A DNA stretch of 50,030 nt from Rhodobacteraceae bacterium Alg231-30 (lineage in GTDB: Bacteria > Pseudomonadota > Alphaproteobacteria > Rhodobacterales > Rhodobacteraceae), in the NCBI GenBank assembly GCA_900143615.1, contig FREU01000008.1, positions 1-50,030 on the forward strand, read 5' to 3'. The notes under the pieces were generated by a model, which saw nothing but the letters and a program-made list of their open reading frames with translations, had not been told where the DNA came from and did no database searches. Positions 18,558 through 28,100 of the stretch are shown in pieces. The position numbers were made by a program, and so were the translations under genes. Within the stretch, counting starts at the first letter, position 1. Each line of letters opens with the position of its first letter.

Positions 18558-19226
18558 TCATAAACCCTCATACCCGAACCTTTCAAAATCGATACTATAA
18601 TAATCATTGATCTTCTCGACAGCCGCTGTGCTCAGCTTCTCCAAATTGTAGCCCGAATTTGATAACTGAGATGTTTGGTTTTTAATTGAGTTCGCAGCTT
18701 CTCCCAGCCAGGCCGCCGCCTGTGTGCCTTTGACCTCAGCTGGATTCTCGAGCTTGAAAACATCCGTAACCCATTGATTATTATCAATAAAAAGAAAATT
18801 GCTCTGCTTTCTAAAATGGACCAAGCGATGATCGTTTTCAATTGGCCCGTCCTGCAACGCATTGACTGCAAAACTGTTGGCGAATTGATAAAATAGATCT
18901 GGATCCCCAAGTATGGCCGCTCGGGTGTAGGGTGTGCTTAGTTTCAGATGCTGTGATATGGCGGACAAAAACCGCGTATAGGGATTTCTCACAAAGCCGA
19001 ATTTGTAGTACCCCTTGATATCCTCAAAGACCTCCGGAAAGAATTTTCTGAGCTGAAATAGCGTGATATGGGCCATGTCCAGCTGTTTCTTGGAGTCGCC
19101 AATAGTCTTCCACTCAAAGAAAAAATTATCTCTTGTGTCAAACTGAGCAAGTGCCGTTCGGAACGTCATCCCTCCCACTTTAGGATTGTGCACAAATACA
19201 AATGCTTCCGAATCCGAAATAATCAC
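18558..19226 (-). CDS. Sulfotransferase family 2-like protein (carbohydrate sulfotransferase type)
   Basis: This 222-residue protein has FVFVHNPKVGGMTFRTAL at about 10-27, the P-loop form of the Sulfotransfer_2 group (carbohydrate and heparan-type sulfotransferases), and FGFVRNPYTRFLSAISQHL as the 3'-phosphate motif. It thus belongs to a different branch from the HIGxxKTGS-type proteins beside it. The start is GTG 19226 with GGGGGA about 8 bases upstream. One sampled stretch (18601-18660) has about 45% GC against about 70% in the rhamnose operon, which suggests acquisition from another source. It sits between the glycosyltransferases and the other sulfotransferases, all on one strand. Confidence 0.82.
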   Translation of the reverse strand: MIISDSEAFVFVHNPKVGGMTFRTALAQFDTRDNFFFEWKTIGDSKKQLDMAHITLFQLRKFFPEVFEDIKGYYKFGFVRNPYTRFLSAISQHLKLSTPYTRAAILGDPDLFYQFANSFAVNALQDGPIENDHRLVHFRKQSNFLFIDNNQWVTDVFKLENPAEVKGTQAAAWLGEAANSIKNQTSQLSNSGYNLEKLSTAAVEKINDYYSIDFERFGYEGL

Positions 19227-19304
19227 TAGCGGTCCCCCATCTCTAACTGTCTGAGGTGAGGAGACTCACATCTGGCTAAAGCGTCAAGCATGTTCTTATT
19301 GTCA

Positions 19305-20297
19305 TTAGAATTCTCGAAAGAACTCAAATCTTTCATCTAGGTAGATGGCAGCCATTCTGCGTACATCCGTAGCGCTAAAGCCCGACACCGCAAGTGCGTG
19401 CCAGAACACATCGGGAGCAAGAGGGCACACATGGTTTTTCCCGCGCTCAAATACCTCGTTAAGAAAGCCAGCAGGTACATGGTTGGCGCACCAGATGATG
19501 TGTTTGAACAACCATTCCAGATAGAGACTTCGGTTTGCCTCTAGCGCCCCACTCTGTTCCAACTTCTCACGAATGATCGTCGCGTGGTCGAAAATCTTGA
19601 TGAATTTCGTACCCTTTTCGGAAACCGTCTGTCCGCTACGTGCCATGCGATGAACATGTGTGGGTTTGTCAAAGAAATCGAACGTCTCGGCCCTAACCGT
19701 GGTATCCCAATGAAACGGGTTGTCCTCAAAAAAGAAGTCGCCAACTGGAAACCGAATGGCATGTTTCTCAAGAAAGGCCCGTCGGTAAATCTTGCGCCAC
19801 GGAAAAGGCGCCATCTTAAGGAGGGTGTCACGCCGCGCTCCCAGAGTGGTCTGTCTTGGCAGATTTTCCCAGTAATGACCCTCTGGGTATTGGGTAAACT
19901 TGCCTGTGTCATTCCAATATTCAAGACAATTGCAAACGGTAAAATCCGTGCCACTCTGCAAATTTATCTCAACGGCTTCTTTCAGGTTATGCGGAATAAC
20001 CCAGTCATCCCCATCGATGAAAATAACCAAATCCCCTGTGGCCGCCTCGAGCCCGGCATTCCCCGCACTCGCCACACCGCCCACTGTGTTCTTGGAAAAA
20101 TAGATTGGCACAAAATTGGTACCATCCGGCAAATTGGCCGCAACCATATCCACAACAGTGCGGGTACGGTCGGTCGAACAATCATCCACAACGATCAGTT
20201 CCAGATCTTCGAAACCGCAATCCAAAATGGATTGCATCGCTGTCGCAATATATTCTTGGACGTTGAAGCATGTGATGATGGCGCTAATCTTGGTCAT
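19305..20297 (-). CDS. Family 2 glycosyltransferase
   Basis: This 330-residue GT-A enzyme has ISAIITCFNVQEYI at the N-terminus, IVVDDCSTDRT at about 36-45 and the metal-binding VIFIDGDDW at about 91-99. The C-terminal half is helical. It adds a sugar from a nucleotide donor to a growing glycan on the cytoplasmic side; donor and acceptor are unknown. Its ATG overlaps the stop of the gene at 20294-21301 by four bases (ATGA), so the two glycosyltransferases are translated together. They resemble each other in layout and may be an old duplication. Confidence 0.9.
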   Translation of the reverse strand: MTKISAIITCFNVQEYIATAMQSILDCGFEDLELIVVDDCSTDRTRTVVDMVAANLPDGTNFVPIYFSKNTVGGVASAGNAGLEAATGDLVIFIDGDDWVIPHNLKEAVEINLQSGTDFTVCNCLEYWNDTGKFTQYPEGHYWENLPRQTTLGARRDTLLKMAPFPWRKIYRRAFLEKHAIRFPVGDFFFEDNPFHWDTTVRAETFDFFDKPTHVHRMARSGQTVSEKGTKFIKIFDHATIIREKLEQSGALEANRSLYLEWLFKHIIWCANHVPAGFLNEVFERGKNHVCPLAPDVFWHALAVSGFSATDVRRMAAIYLDERFEFFREF

Positions 20298-21301
20298 CCG
20301 TCTACTCCCGCGTGGTTACGGTGCACCCGCCCCCAGAAAGGCCGCCGTGTGTTGTGTGGCGCGCCGCGTTCACCCGTTTCCAGATAGACCTGGAAGGCCT
20401 CGATCTCGTCGGCATATTTCTTGCGCCAATCACGGCTCTTCTCATCTTTCCCAGCGCATAATGTATCGATCATCCAGGTGAACATATCATCGCAGAAAGC
20501 TTCAAATTCGGGCAGCAGGATTTCCGCTGAAGAGTGCTGGTTCAACTCCTGATGAAGGTCGCGCAATAAAGGGAAGACACCAAGCCTGCGCGCGCCGATA
20601 TAATTGGTGGCACGGCTGCCCTGCTCAATCTCATAATGTGTGATCAAAGGCGGTGTCCAGCCCAGCACACAAAACCGCTCTGCGCGCAAAAAACTGTGCC
20701 AATGCGGAGGAATATCTTCATGCATCCGCAAATCTGGGAACCGGATATCCGCGCGTTGCAAGAACTCCCGGCGGTAGATTTTGTTCCAAGGAAAGTTGAC
20801 GGTATTCAAGGCCGACGGCATCTCTTCCAGAGTTACAGTCCCCATTGGGAAAGGGGCGTGCTCAACTCTGGTAAAAAAGGCCGCATCGACCTGATGCATC
20901 TCATAGCTATAGCGGGCTTCTGGCTTCCGAGCGAGATGATACTTGAAAAGAGCAAAATCGGCGCCGTTCTCAAGCGGCGCAACACGGATGTAATCAAAGA
21001 AACAATCCGCCAGGACATCGTCGGCATCAAGAAACATGACATAGTCACCAGTTGCCAGATCGCGCCCGATGTTGCGGGCAAGAGCTGGTCCGCTGTTTTG
21101 GGGCTGTCGGTGGTAGGTGATCGTGATGTTGGCAGGCATCTGGGCGCTTTTCACAAGCGTCGGCGTCTCGTCCGAGGAGCAATCATCAACAATCACGAGC
21201 TGCACATTTTCCGAACAAGCCGAAAAGTAGTCCAAATGTGTTTTAAGTCCCGCTGCATCATTATACGCGGGGATAACGAAACTGTAGTTTCGCTGAGTCA
21301 T
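20294..21301 (-). CDS. Family 2 glycosyltransferase
   Basis: This 335-residue protein has YSFVIPAYNDAAGLKTHL at the start, VIVDDCSSDETPTL at about 36-49 and YVMFLDADDVLADC at about 87-100: a standard GT-A fold with the DxD-like aspartates. The central region KIYRREFLQRADIRFPDLRMHEDIPPHWHSFLRA (in the form FPWNKIYRREFL and MHEDIPPHW) is shared with the downstream enzyme (WRKIYRRAFLEKHAIRFP). ATG 21301 has AAGG about 9 bases upstream. It is expressed from the gene at 21331-21897 onward as one minus-strand run. Confidence 0.9.
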   Translation of the reverse strand: MTQRNYSFVIPAYNDAAGLKTHLDYFSACSENVQLVIVDDCSSDETPTLVKSAQMPANITITYHRQPQNSGPALARNIGRDLATGDYVMFLDADDVLADCFFDYIRVAPLENGADFALFKYHLARKPEARYSYEMHQVDAAFFTRVEHAPFPMGTVTLEEMPSALNTVNFPWNKIYRREFLQRADIRFPDLRMHEDIPPHWHSFLRAERFCVLGWTPPLITHYEIEQGSRATNYIGARRLGVFPLLRDLHQELNQHSSAEILLPEFEAFCDDMFTWMIDTLCAGKDEKSRDWRKKYADEIEAFQVYLETGERGAPHNTRRPFWGRVHRNHAGVDG

Positions 21302-21314
21302 GCTGAAATACCTT

Positions 21315-21344
21315 GTTAAATGTTCAGGTGTTAAATGTTGAGGT
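21315..21344. repeat. 15-bp tandem duplication over a stop codon
   Basis: GTTAAATGTTCAGGT (21315-21329) is followed directly by GTTAAATGTTGAGGT (21330-21344). The unit holds the stop codon of the gene at 21331-21897 (read on the minus strand), so its last residues LNI and stop are copied again after the real stop. It looks like a small slippage duplication. Confidence 0.7.
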
Positions 21345-21897
21345 TTTCAATGTTGGTTAAAGTTACGTCAAAGTTTCGGCCTTCGAAGAAAAATAAAACT
21401 TCGGCCCCCACGGCTTTTTCCAGCAAGTCTGGGTCCGTGCGAATAAAGGTAATCTGATCTTCCTGGGTTGGTTCCATGAGGATGATGTTGCGCGCAAAAC
21501 TGTCCTGGAACCCATCCGGCAACTGATACCGCAGGCAGGGGCGGAAAGCGGCCATTCCCTCTGCCCTCCCGCCGATCAGAAGCCCCAGAAAACGGGCGCC
21601 GCGCAAAGCCTCAACAGACAGGGTGTAAGAGAAAGAAAACCACGGGCTGGTCCCGCGGTCTGTCATTTGAATACGACATCCTCCATCCGCCTTCTCTGCA
21701 CTCACGGAGGCGACAACATCTGAATCCTCTTTGAAATCAATCCAGACGTTTTCCAGCAGTGTGTGTCGCGGCTTGAGCTCCTTGCTGGATTTTGCCGTCG
21801 ACAATTCGGCCAACCGGCCATTCTCACCGCTAAATTCCTTAGAGCTTGCTTCAAGAGCTTCGGCCAGTCGCAGCAAAATGGTATTGGACTTCGGCAT
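21331..21897 (-). CDS. Unrecognised protein upstream of the glycosyltransferase pair
   Basis: This 188-residue protein has no signal peptide or membrane segment. The first 45 residues are helical and charged (LLRLAEALEASSKEFSGENGRLAEL); the rest alternates strands and loops (WFSFSYTLSVEALRGARFLGLLIGG, then FRPCLRYQLPDGFQD) like a beta-sandwich. Such folds include carbohydrate-binding domains, but no signature residues let me say so. ATG 21897 has AGGAA about 10 bases upstream and leads the minus-strand run of glycosyltransferase and sulfotransferase genes, so a part in the same glycan pathway is likely by position only. Confidence 0.7.
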   Translation of the reverse strand: MPKSNTILLRLAEALEASSKEFSGENGRLAELSTAKSSKELKPRHTLLENVWIDFKEDSDVVASVSAEKADGGCRIQMTDRGTSPWFSFSYTLSVEALRGARFLGLLIGGRAEGMAAFRPCLRYQLPDGFQDSFARNIILMEPTQEDQITFIRTDPDLLEKAVGAEVLFFFEGRNFDVTLTNIENLNI

Positions 21898-22121
21898 CAG
21901 TTAAGTTTCCTAAAATTTGAAAATCTTTTACTTTAAATGTGGGATGCCCGATCACTGTCTTTCTGTCAATGCTGCATTCGGACGCCCCATACCGCATGAT
22001 ACAGGCAAAACCAGAGATCAGAAAGATCGTTGATAGTATTGTCTATTTATTGATCACATTGTCAAAGCGCGTAGCCCCGAATGATGTTTCGTCCAAGCCT
22101 CTCAACCACGTCTCAAGGGGC

Positions 22122-22250
22122 ACGGTGAAGGGCAATCAGGGCAACGACACGAGCGAGGGCGGCGGCGGGGTAAACGGTATCTTGCTCAACGGTGTCAGCT
22201 TTGCCGATGTCGGTGTCGGGCTGGCCTATTCGGCAGATGATTTCTTATTT
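22122..22250 (+). pseudogene. Remnant of an RTX protein C-terminus
   Basis: The plus strand carries an RTX nonapeptide (KGNQGNDTSEGGGG) followed at once by [25 protein letters not shown]. That tail is the same as the C-terminus of the RTX protein at 29690-33868 except for one residue, and the DNA is nearly identical over more than 40 bases. The stop codon that should follow DFLF is TAT here, so the frame runs on to 22388 into the 3' end of the convergent RTX gene. There is no RTX gene body upstream: only an unrelated open frame from 21939. It is best read as a broken copy left by recombination between RTX genes. Confidence 0.8.
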
Positions 22251-22260
22251 TATGTCGCTC

Positions 22261-24717
22261 TCAGACAAATACAAAATCGGTATTGTGCAGCGCAAAGCTC
22301 GAAATCCCCTCAAGAAACAAGACATCTGTCCCGATTTCGATCCGGGTTCCTGACTGTTCCTGCGAAACCCTCAAATCGTCATATGTGAGACCCGTTCCAA
22401 TTAAGCGCACCCGGTCCTCACCCGGGGAGAAGTCAGTGATCCAGTCGATCTGCTGATCTGAGGCAAAGACAAACACGTCTGCTCCCGCGCCGCCAGTGAG
22501 CGTATCCGCACCGCCACCCGCGAACAGCCAGTCACGGCCAGCTCCGCCATTCAGCTGGTCTTTTCCGGCGCCGCCAAACAGCCAGTCATCCCCCAGCCGG
22601 GCAAAAATCACATCATCTCCATCCATTCCATAGAAATGATCATTGCCCGCGCCGCCCTGTATCGTGTCCCGCCCAAAACCGCCAAACACCGTATCCCGTC
22701 CCAGTTCGCCCTCCTGCGCATTGTCAGAATACAGATCATCACCATCCCCCATATAGACCCGATCCCGCCCGTTTCCGCCCCAGATCCGGTCATCTCCGCT
22801 CCCGCCAAACAGCGTGTCAAACCCGACACCGCCAAACAGCCAGTCATCCCCCAACCGAGCTAAAATCAGATCATCTCCATCCATTCCATAGAAATGATCA
22901 TTGCCCGCGCCGCCCTGTATCGTGTCCCGCCCAAAACCGCCAAACACCGTATCCCGTCCCAGCTCGCCCTCCTGCGCATTGTCAGAATACAGATCATCAC
23001 CATCCCCCATATAGACCCGATCCCGCCCGTTTCCGCCCCAGAGCTGGTCATCTCCGCCACCGCCAAACAGCGTGTCAAACCCGACACCGCCAAAGAGACT
23101 GTCTGCGCCACCCCCACCGAGTAGCCGATCATTGCCCTCTCGCCCCTCCAGATGATCACCTCCCCAATTGCCGCCGAGTTCATCCGCACCCTCTCCGCCA
23201 ATCAGGCGTTCTCCAGTACCGAGTGCGGGGCGATCAATATCCTCAAAACCCAACCCAAAAATATCCGACAGGCTCAGGCGCCCCCCCGACAGGCTGAGCA
23301 CCTCGGTCACCTCGTCACGCCAAGTCAACACCGCACCATCTGCACGAGAGGTAAATTCCAGCTGGGACGGGTCATAAAGCATCGGGAAAGACGACAGATC
23401 CAGACGATCTATACCTGGGTCAAATTCGCGAATTTGATCGATATCTCCATCCGGCAGGAGCACATACACATCTGCGCCTGCGCCCCCGATCAGGGTATCT
23501 CGCCCCTGCCCATCGACCAGAATGTCATCGTCCTGATATGCGGTCAGATAGTCATCTCCATCCCCCCCGATCAGGATGTCATCGCCGTCGCTGCCACTTA
23601 GGGTGTCGCCCGCGGCGGTGCCCATATGTGAGATTCCCTGCTGGGCCAGGGAGACCGCCAGTTGTCCGATCCCGGCCTGCCCACTGCCCGCGATAAATAT
23701 TTGAATTTCATTCCCAAGCAACACCGATTCAAGCGCATTGATCCCCGACAGCCCCGTCATCTCACCAACAGCAACACTTTGCAGATGCATCAAACGTCCA
23801 GAGGGCAGCATCAGAAACAGACTGAGCCCGTCATCTCCCCCTCCGGCCACAACATAGGCACGATCTCCGACCACGGTGACGGCCAGATCCTGCACCTGTC
23901 CAAAGCGGGTGCTGCGCGTATCAAGAATGTGATCAATCGGCTCCAAACGACCGCTGGGATGAAGACGCATCACGCTGAGCGCGCCGCCCCCATGGCCTGC
24001 GGAGGCCAGCACGGCATAGGTCAGGTTGCCAATCACGACCGTCTCCAGCGCCACTGGCTCCATGATGCCCAGCCCCTGCGCGGCTCCGATCATACCGCGC
24101 GGCTCAAGGGTGCCGCTATCCAAATCAACCCTGAAAGAAGAGACACCACGCCCCGCCCGATCCGTCGCCAGTAAATATTCTTGCCCAGCGACGACGGCCG
24201 TATCGAGATCAATCACTGCTTCAAGGTAAGTCGAACTGGTTCCCGTCAATTGCCCTAGGCTGGACACGGTGCCATCACCATTGAAACGGTAAGAATGAAT
24301 ACCTTCTCCAGAGTCTCCCGCCAGATAGACAAGATTATGTCCGCTTGCGACAAGCGCTCTGAGGTTTCCGACTTCGGAAGACAAGGCCCCCCAGGAAAGG
24401 CGGGCGGCAATTCCTCCCTGCGCGTTTATTTCAAGCCCTATCAGTTCAGAGTGGTTGCCAATGGCAACCGCCCCGCTCGGCGTGATATACATTTCGCCGT
24501 CCGCCGCCAGCCCTTCGGTGGTGGTAAAGATATGCGTATCCGCAAGAACGGCTGCATGTCCTTGTGAAAGTTGCCAACTCGCAGCCCCCCCGTCAGGGCC
24601 TGTCATCGCAAGGAGCGTCTGTCTGCCACCCAACTCGCAAATTTCAAGATCCCGGATCCCGATATCCAGCCGATCCTGTCCACTCCAAACCGTTGAGTGA
24701 AACGCAAACACCACCAT
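22261..24717 (-). CDS. RTX protein with N-terminal beta-propeller-like domain
   Basis: From ATG 24717 this is an 818-residue protein; a TTG at 24786 would add 23 residues. Residues about 1-340 contain repeated blades of the type LVYLAGDSGEGIHSYRFNGDGTV, YLLATDRAGRGVSSFRVD and YAVLASAGHGGGALSVMRL, which look like a lactonase/YVTN-type beta-propeller. An RTX stretch follows, then a non-repeat spacer (FPMLYDPSQLEF to SLSDIFGLGFEDI), then more RTX repeats including an 86-residue unit present twice in tandem. The protein ends LEGISSFALHNTDFVFV, a type I secretion-like tail of the NTDFxF sort shared with the protein at 25145. No enzyme motif is visible; a binding or adhesive role outside the cell is likely. 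Confidence 0.88.
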   Translation of the reverse strand: MVVFAFHSTVWSGQDRLDIGIRDLEICELGGRQTLLAMTGPDGGAASWQLSQGHAAVLADTHIFTTTEGLAADGEMYITPSGAVAIGNHSELIGLEINAQGGIAARLSWGALSSEVGNLRALVASGHNLVYLAGDSGEGIHSYRFNGDGTVSSLGQLTGTSSTYLEAVIDLDTAVVAGQEYLLATDRAGRGVSSFRVDLDSGTLEPRGMIGAAQGLGIMEPVALETVVIGNLTYAVLASAGHGGGALSVMRLHPSGRLEPIDHILDTRSTRFGQVQDLAVTVVGDRAYVVAGGGDDGLSLFLMLPSGRLMHLQSVAVGEMTGLSGINALESVLLGNEIQIFIAGSGQAGIGQLAVSLAQQGISHMGTAAGDTLSGSDGDDILIGGDGDDYLTAYQDDDILVDGQGRDTLIGGAGADVYVLLPDGDIDQIREFDPGIDRLDLSSFPMLYDPSQLEFTSRADGAVLTWRDEVTEVLSLSGGRLSLSDIFGLGFEDIDRPALGTGERLIGGEGADELGGNWGGDHLEGREGNDRLLGGGGADSLFGGVGFDTLFGGGGDDQLWGGNGRDRVYMGDGDDLYSDNAQEGELGRDTVFGGFGRDTIQGGAGNDHFYGMDGDDLILARLGDDWLFGGVGFDTLFGGSGDDRIWGGNGRDRVYMGDGDDLYSDNAQEGELGRDTVFGGFGRDTIQGGAGNDHFYGMDGDDVIFARLGDDWLFGGAGKDQLNGGAGRDWLFAGGGADTLTGGAGADVFVFASDQQIDWITDFSPGEDRVRLIGTGLTYDDLRVSQEQSGTRIEIGTDVLFLEGISSFALHNTDFVFV
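22568..23083 (-). repeat. 258-bp (86-residue) tandem duplication inside the RTX gene
   Basis: Two adjacent copies about 258 bp long, roughly 22568-22825 and 22826-23083, differ at only a few bases. Each codes for the run that includes NGRDRVYMGDGDDLYSDNAQ and GRDTVFGGFGRDTIQGGAG. The same 258-bp period occurs three times in the RTX gene at 29690-33868. Confidence 0.85.
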
Positions 24718-25144
24718 TGCCGTCCCGGCCTCCCATGTACACCGGGAGCAAGGGTGAAATGCTCGCGGCTCCGAAGCATGCCGCAATCGTGGTCAAACCT
24801 TGGCGTTTGGGGCCAATTTATAAAGTCTTGTCTGGGTTTTGAGGACACTTACCGTGATGCATCCAGTGCCGCGGCGCGGGTCAGGTTGGCGGGATAGCTG
24901 CACTCATTTTGTCGTAACCTGTGGCTATGTCTCTGGCATTCCTTGGTTTGCGCAACGTAATTTCAAACCGAGTCCCGCCACTTTTAGGCTTCCCTGCATA
25001 GGCATGCTGCAGTCAGTCGGATGTGACCGGCTCACGTTCTAGTTTTGTATATGGGTTTTCAGAGGGCACGACGGCAGCCATCATGCCCCCAAAGGGGGAC
25101 ATGATGGCGATGCTGAGAGACTGTATCGTTTGGATCTGTGCGCG
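24718..25144. other. 427-bp region between two RTX genes
   Basis: No gene. It must hold the promoter of the RTX gene ending at 22261 and any terminator of the one ending at 25145. Near the right side is a long hairpin at 25077-25108: GCCATCATG and five C pair with five G and CATGATGGC around an AAA loop, with one bulged A. No T run follows on either strand, so it is a strong hairpin but not a standard terminator. Confidence 0.55.
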
Positions 25145-28100
25145 TCAGAAGATGAAGTCAGTGTTCGTGATCTCAACGACGGTAACGCCACCCAGAAAGA
25201 TGACATCAGACGTGCCGTTAAATTCGATACGGGACCCTGTTGGTCCCCAAGCGCTAACAGTGAAGCCTTGTAGATACCCCGTAACTCCATCAACGGCAGA
25301 CAGATCAATCAAGTCGGCATTGCCATCAAAGGCCGAGATCGTGTCGTTGCCGCTATTGTCATCAAAGATAAACACGTCATTGCCAGCATCGCCTTTGAGA
25401 ACGTCATTGCCGATGCCTCCGGCGATCGTATCATTGCCGCTTCCGCCAAAGATCGAGTCATCGCCGCCAGCCCCGGTCAGGACATCATGTCCGCCCTCGC
25501 CATAAAAGACATCCGCCCCAGAGACACCACCGTCCGACGACAGGTCCGTGACCACATCGTTACCGTCTCCGGCGTAGACAGTATCTGGTCCGAGGTTGGC
25601 ATTGATGGTGTCCTCGCCCAGACCGCCATAGAAGATATCGCTGCTGGAGTATGTGCTGCTGTCAGTTATGAGATCATGGCCGTCACCACCGTTCAACGTA
25701 TTGTTGCCGGTGCCGTCGCCGCCGTGAATCTCGTCGTTGCCCGCACCTCCGAGAATTTTGTCACTGCCCGAGCCGCCGAACACCGTGTCATTGCCATTGC
25801 CGCCATACAGCTCATTCATGCCGTCGCCGCCATGCAGTTCGTCATTGCCATTGCCGCCATACACGATGTTATTGCCGTGATCGCCATACAGGGTATCGTT
25901 GCCATCTTCCCCATTCAACGTGTCGTTGCCAGCCCCAGCAGACAGTAAGTCGTCGCCGATCCCGCCAGAAAGAGCATCGTTTCCACTGCCCCCTAACAGC
26001 GTGTCATTGCCAATGCCGCCATAAATCAGGTCATCGTCATTACCGCCATTGGCACGATCATTGCCGCCGCCACCAAAGATGGTGTCGTTGCCCTGATTGC
26101 CATTGAATGTGTCATTGCCAAAGCCGCCAGCTTCAGCAATATCAAAGATCTTGTCGGCCCCAAAGCCGCCGTTGACAAGATCGTTGCCTTCGTTGCCATG
26201 CAGGCTGTCATTGCCTTGGTTGCCGTTGATTATGTCGTTGCCGATGCCGCCATAGAGCAGGTCGTTCTGATTGCCTCCGTGCAGCGTGTCACTTCCGCCG
26301 CCGCCCTTGATCGTATCAGCTCCGTCATCACCAAAGAACAGATCTCCGACCGCTTCGGCGCTGCCATCAAGGAGTTCATCATTCCCGATCCCGCCATAAA
26401 GCGTATCAGCCCCGTCATTGCCGACGAGCGTGTCTGCCTCCTGGTTGCCGAAGAGTTTATCATTGCCGATGCCGCCATAGAGTTCATCCAGCCCGAGGCC
26501 TCCGTGCAGCGTGTCACTTCCGCCACCGCCCTTGATCGTGTCGGCACCGTCCTCACCAAAAAACAGATCCCCGACAGCCTCTGTGCTGCCGTCGACCAGC
26601 TCGTCGTTGCCCAGGCCACCACGCAACGTATCTGCACCGGCATCGCCTTGAAGCCGGTCGTCGCCCTGATTGCCATACATCAGGTCATTGCCCAAACCGC
26701 CATAGAGTTGGTCTGCGCCTTCGCCGCCGTGCAACGTGTCGTTGCCGCCATAAGCGCGTATCGTGTCGTTGCCCGCTTCGCCGAAGAACCGGTCGCCCAT
26801 GGCTTGGGCCGTGTCAAAGAAGATATCATTGCCCAGCCCGCCGCGCAGGATGTCAAAGCCGTCTCCTCCGTTCAGAGTATCGTTGCCCTGGTTCCCAAAG
26901 AGCGTGTCGTTGCCAGCGTCGCCCTGCAGATTGTCGTTGCCGTCATTGCCATTCAGGATGTCATTTTCACTGCCGCCAAAGAGGGAGTCGTTGCCGATGC
27001 CCCCATTGAGCAGGTCGTTGCCAGCCCCGCCGGAAACCTCGTCATCCCCCCCCCAGGCCTTGATCGTGTCATTGCCAGCTTCCCCGACAAACAGATCTGA
27101 CCCGGCGGCGCCGCCTTCGGCCACGTCGAAGATGATATCATCCCCGATCCCGGCCCAGACTGAATCCCGACCCAGACCACCATGTATGCTGTCTGCCCCT
27201 GCATGGCCGTAGGCCTTGTCATCGCCGTCTCCAAGGAAAAGCTTGTCGTTACCGTCCTCGCCCTGCAACAGGTCAGCACCGGCATCTCCGTAGAGCATGT
27301 CATTCCCGATGCCACCAAAGAGAGAGTCGTTACCGAAGCCGCCCGAGGCCTTGTCGTTGCCTTTCCCCGCAAAGAGCCGGTCACTGCCGCCGCCGCCATT
27401 CAGGGTATCGCTGCCGTCATTGCCGTTGACCATGTCATTGCCATTGCCGCCAGACACGAGGTCTGTTCCCATGCCACCGCTCAGGCTGTCATTGCCATCG
27501 CCGCCGTTGAGCGTGTCGTTGCCCTGTTCGCCAAAGGCTGCGTCATTTCCCGCTCCCATGGCGAAGGTGTCATTTCCCAACTTCCCCCAGAAGCTTTCGC
27601 CGCTCCCTGAGCCGGTAAATGTATCCACGAGGTCGGTCCCGAAGATCTTTTCGATGCTGTTCAGCGTATCGGTGTGTCCGAATGTATCTTTGGTGACTCC
27701 GGTGGCCAGGTTGACCTGTATACCCAGTGTCCCGCCGAGATTAGAAATTTCATCCGAGTAATCGATGGCATCGATGCCGGCGCCGCCGTCAATGGCGTCA
27801 TCGTCCCGTCCACCTAGGAAGGAATCGTCTCCGTCCCCACCATTCAGCGTGTCGTTACCGTCATTGCCAAGAAAATAGTTTTCCTCAGCTCCGCCGGTGA
27901 AATCATCGGCCAGGCTGCTGCCGACCAGAGCTTCGATATCCGTGAAACTATCGGTATCGCCATAGCTGTCGGTTCCGGTGCCAAGTTCCAGATTGACGAT
28001 GGCGCCCAAAGTCCCCAGACGCAATGTGTTGTTCGCCACATCCCACCACCCGGTTTCCACCTCGGCTGAGAAGCTGACGGCGTCCAGTCCGGTTCCGCCA

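Noticed and set aside
21331..21334. Second CtrA box from TTAA repeats near 21316 and 21331
   Set aside because: The spacing is 11 bases, not 7, and comes from the 15-bp duplication.
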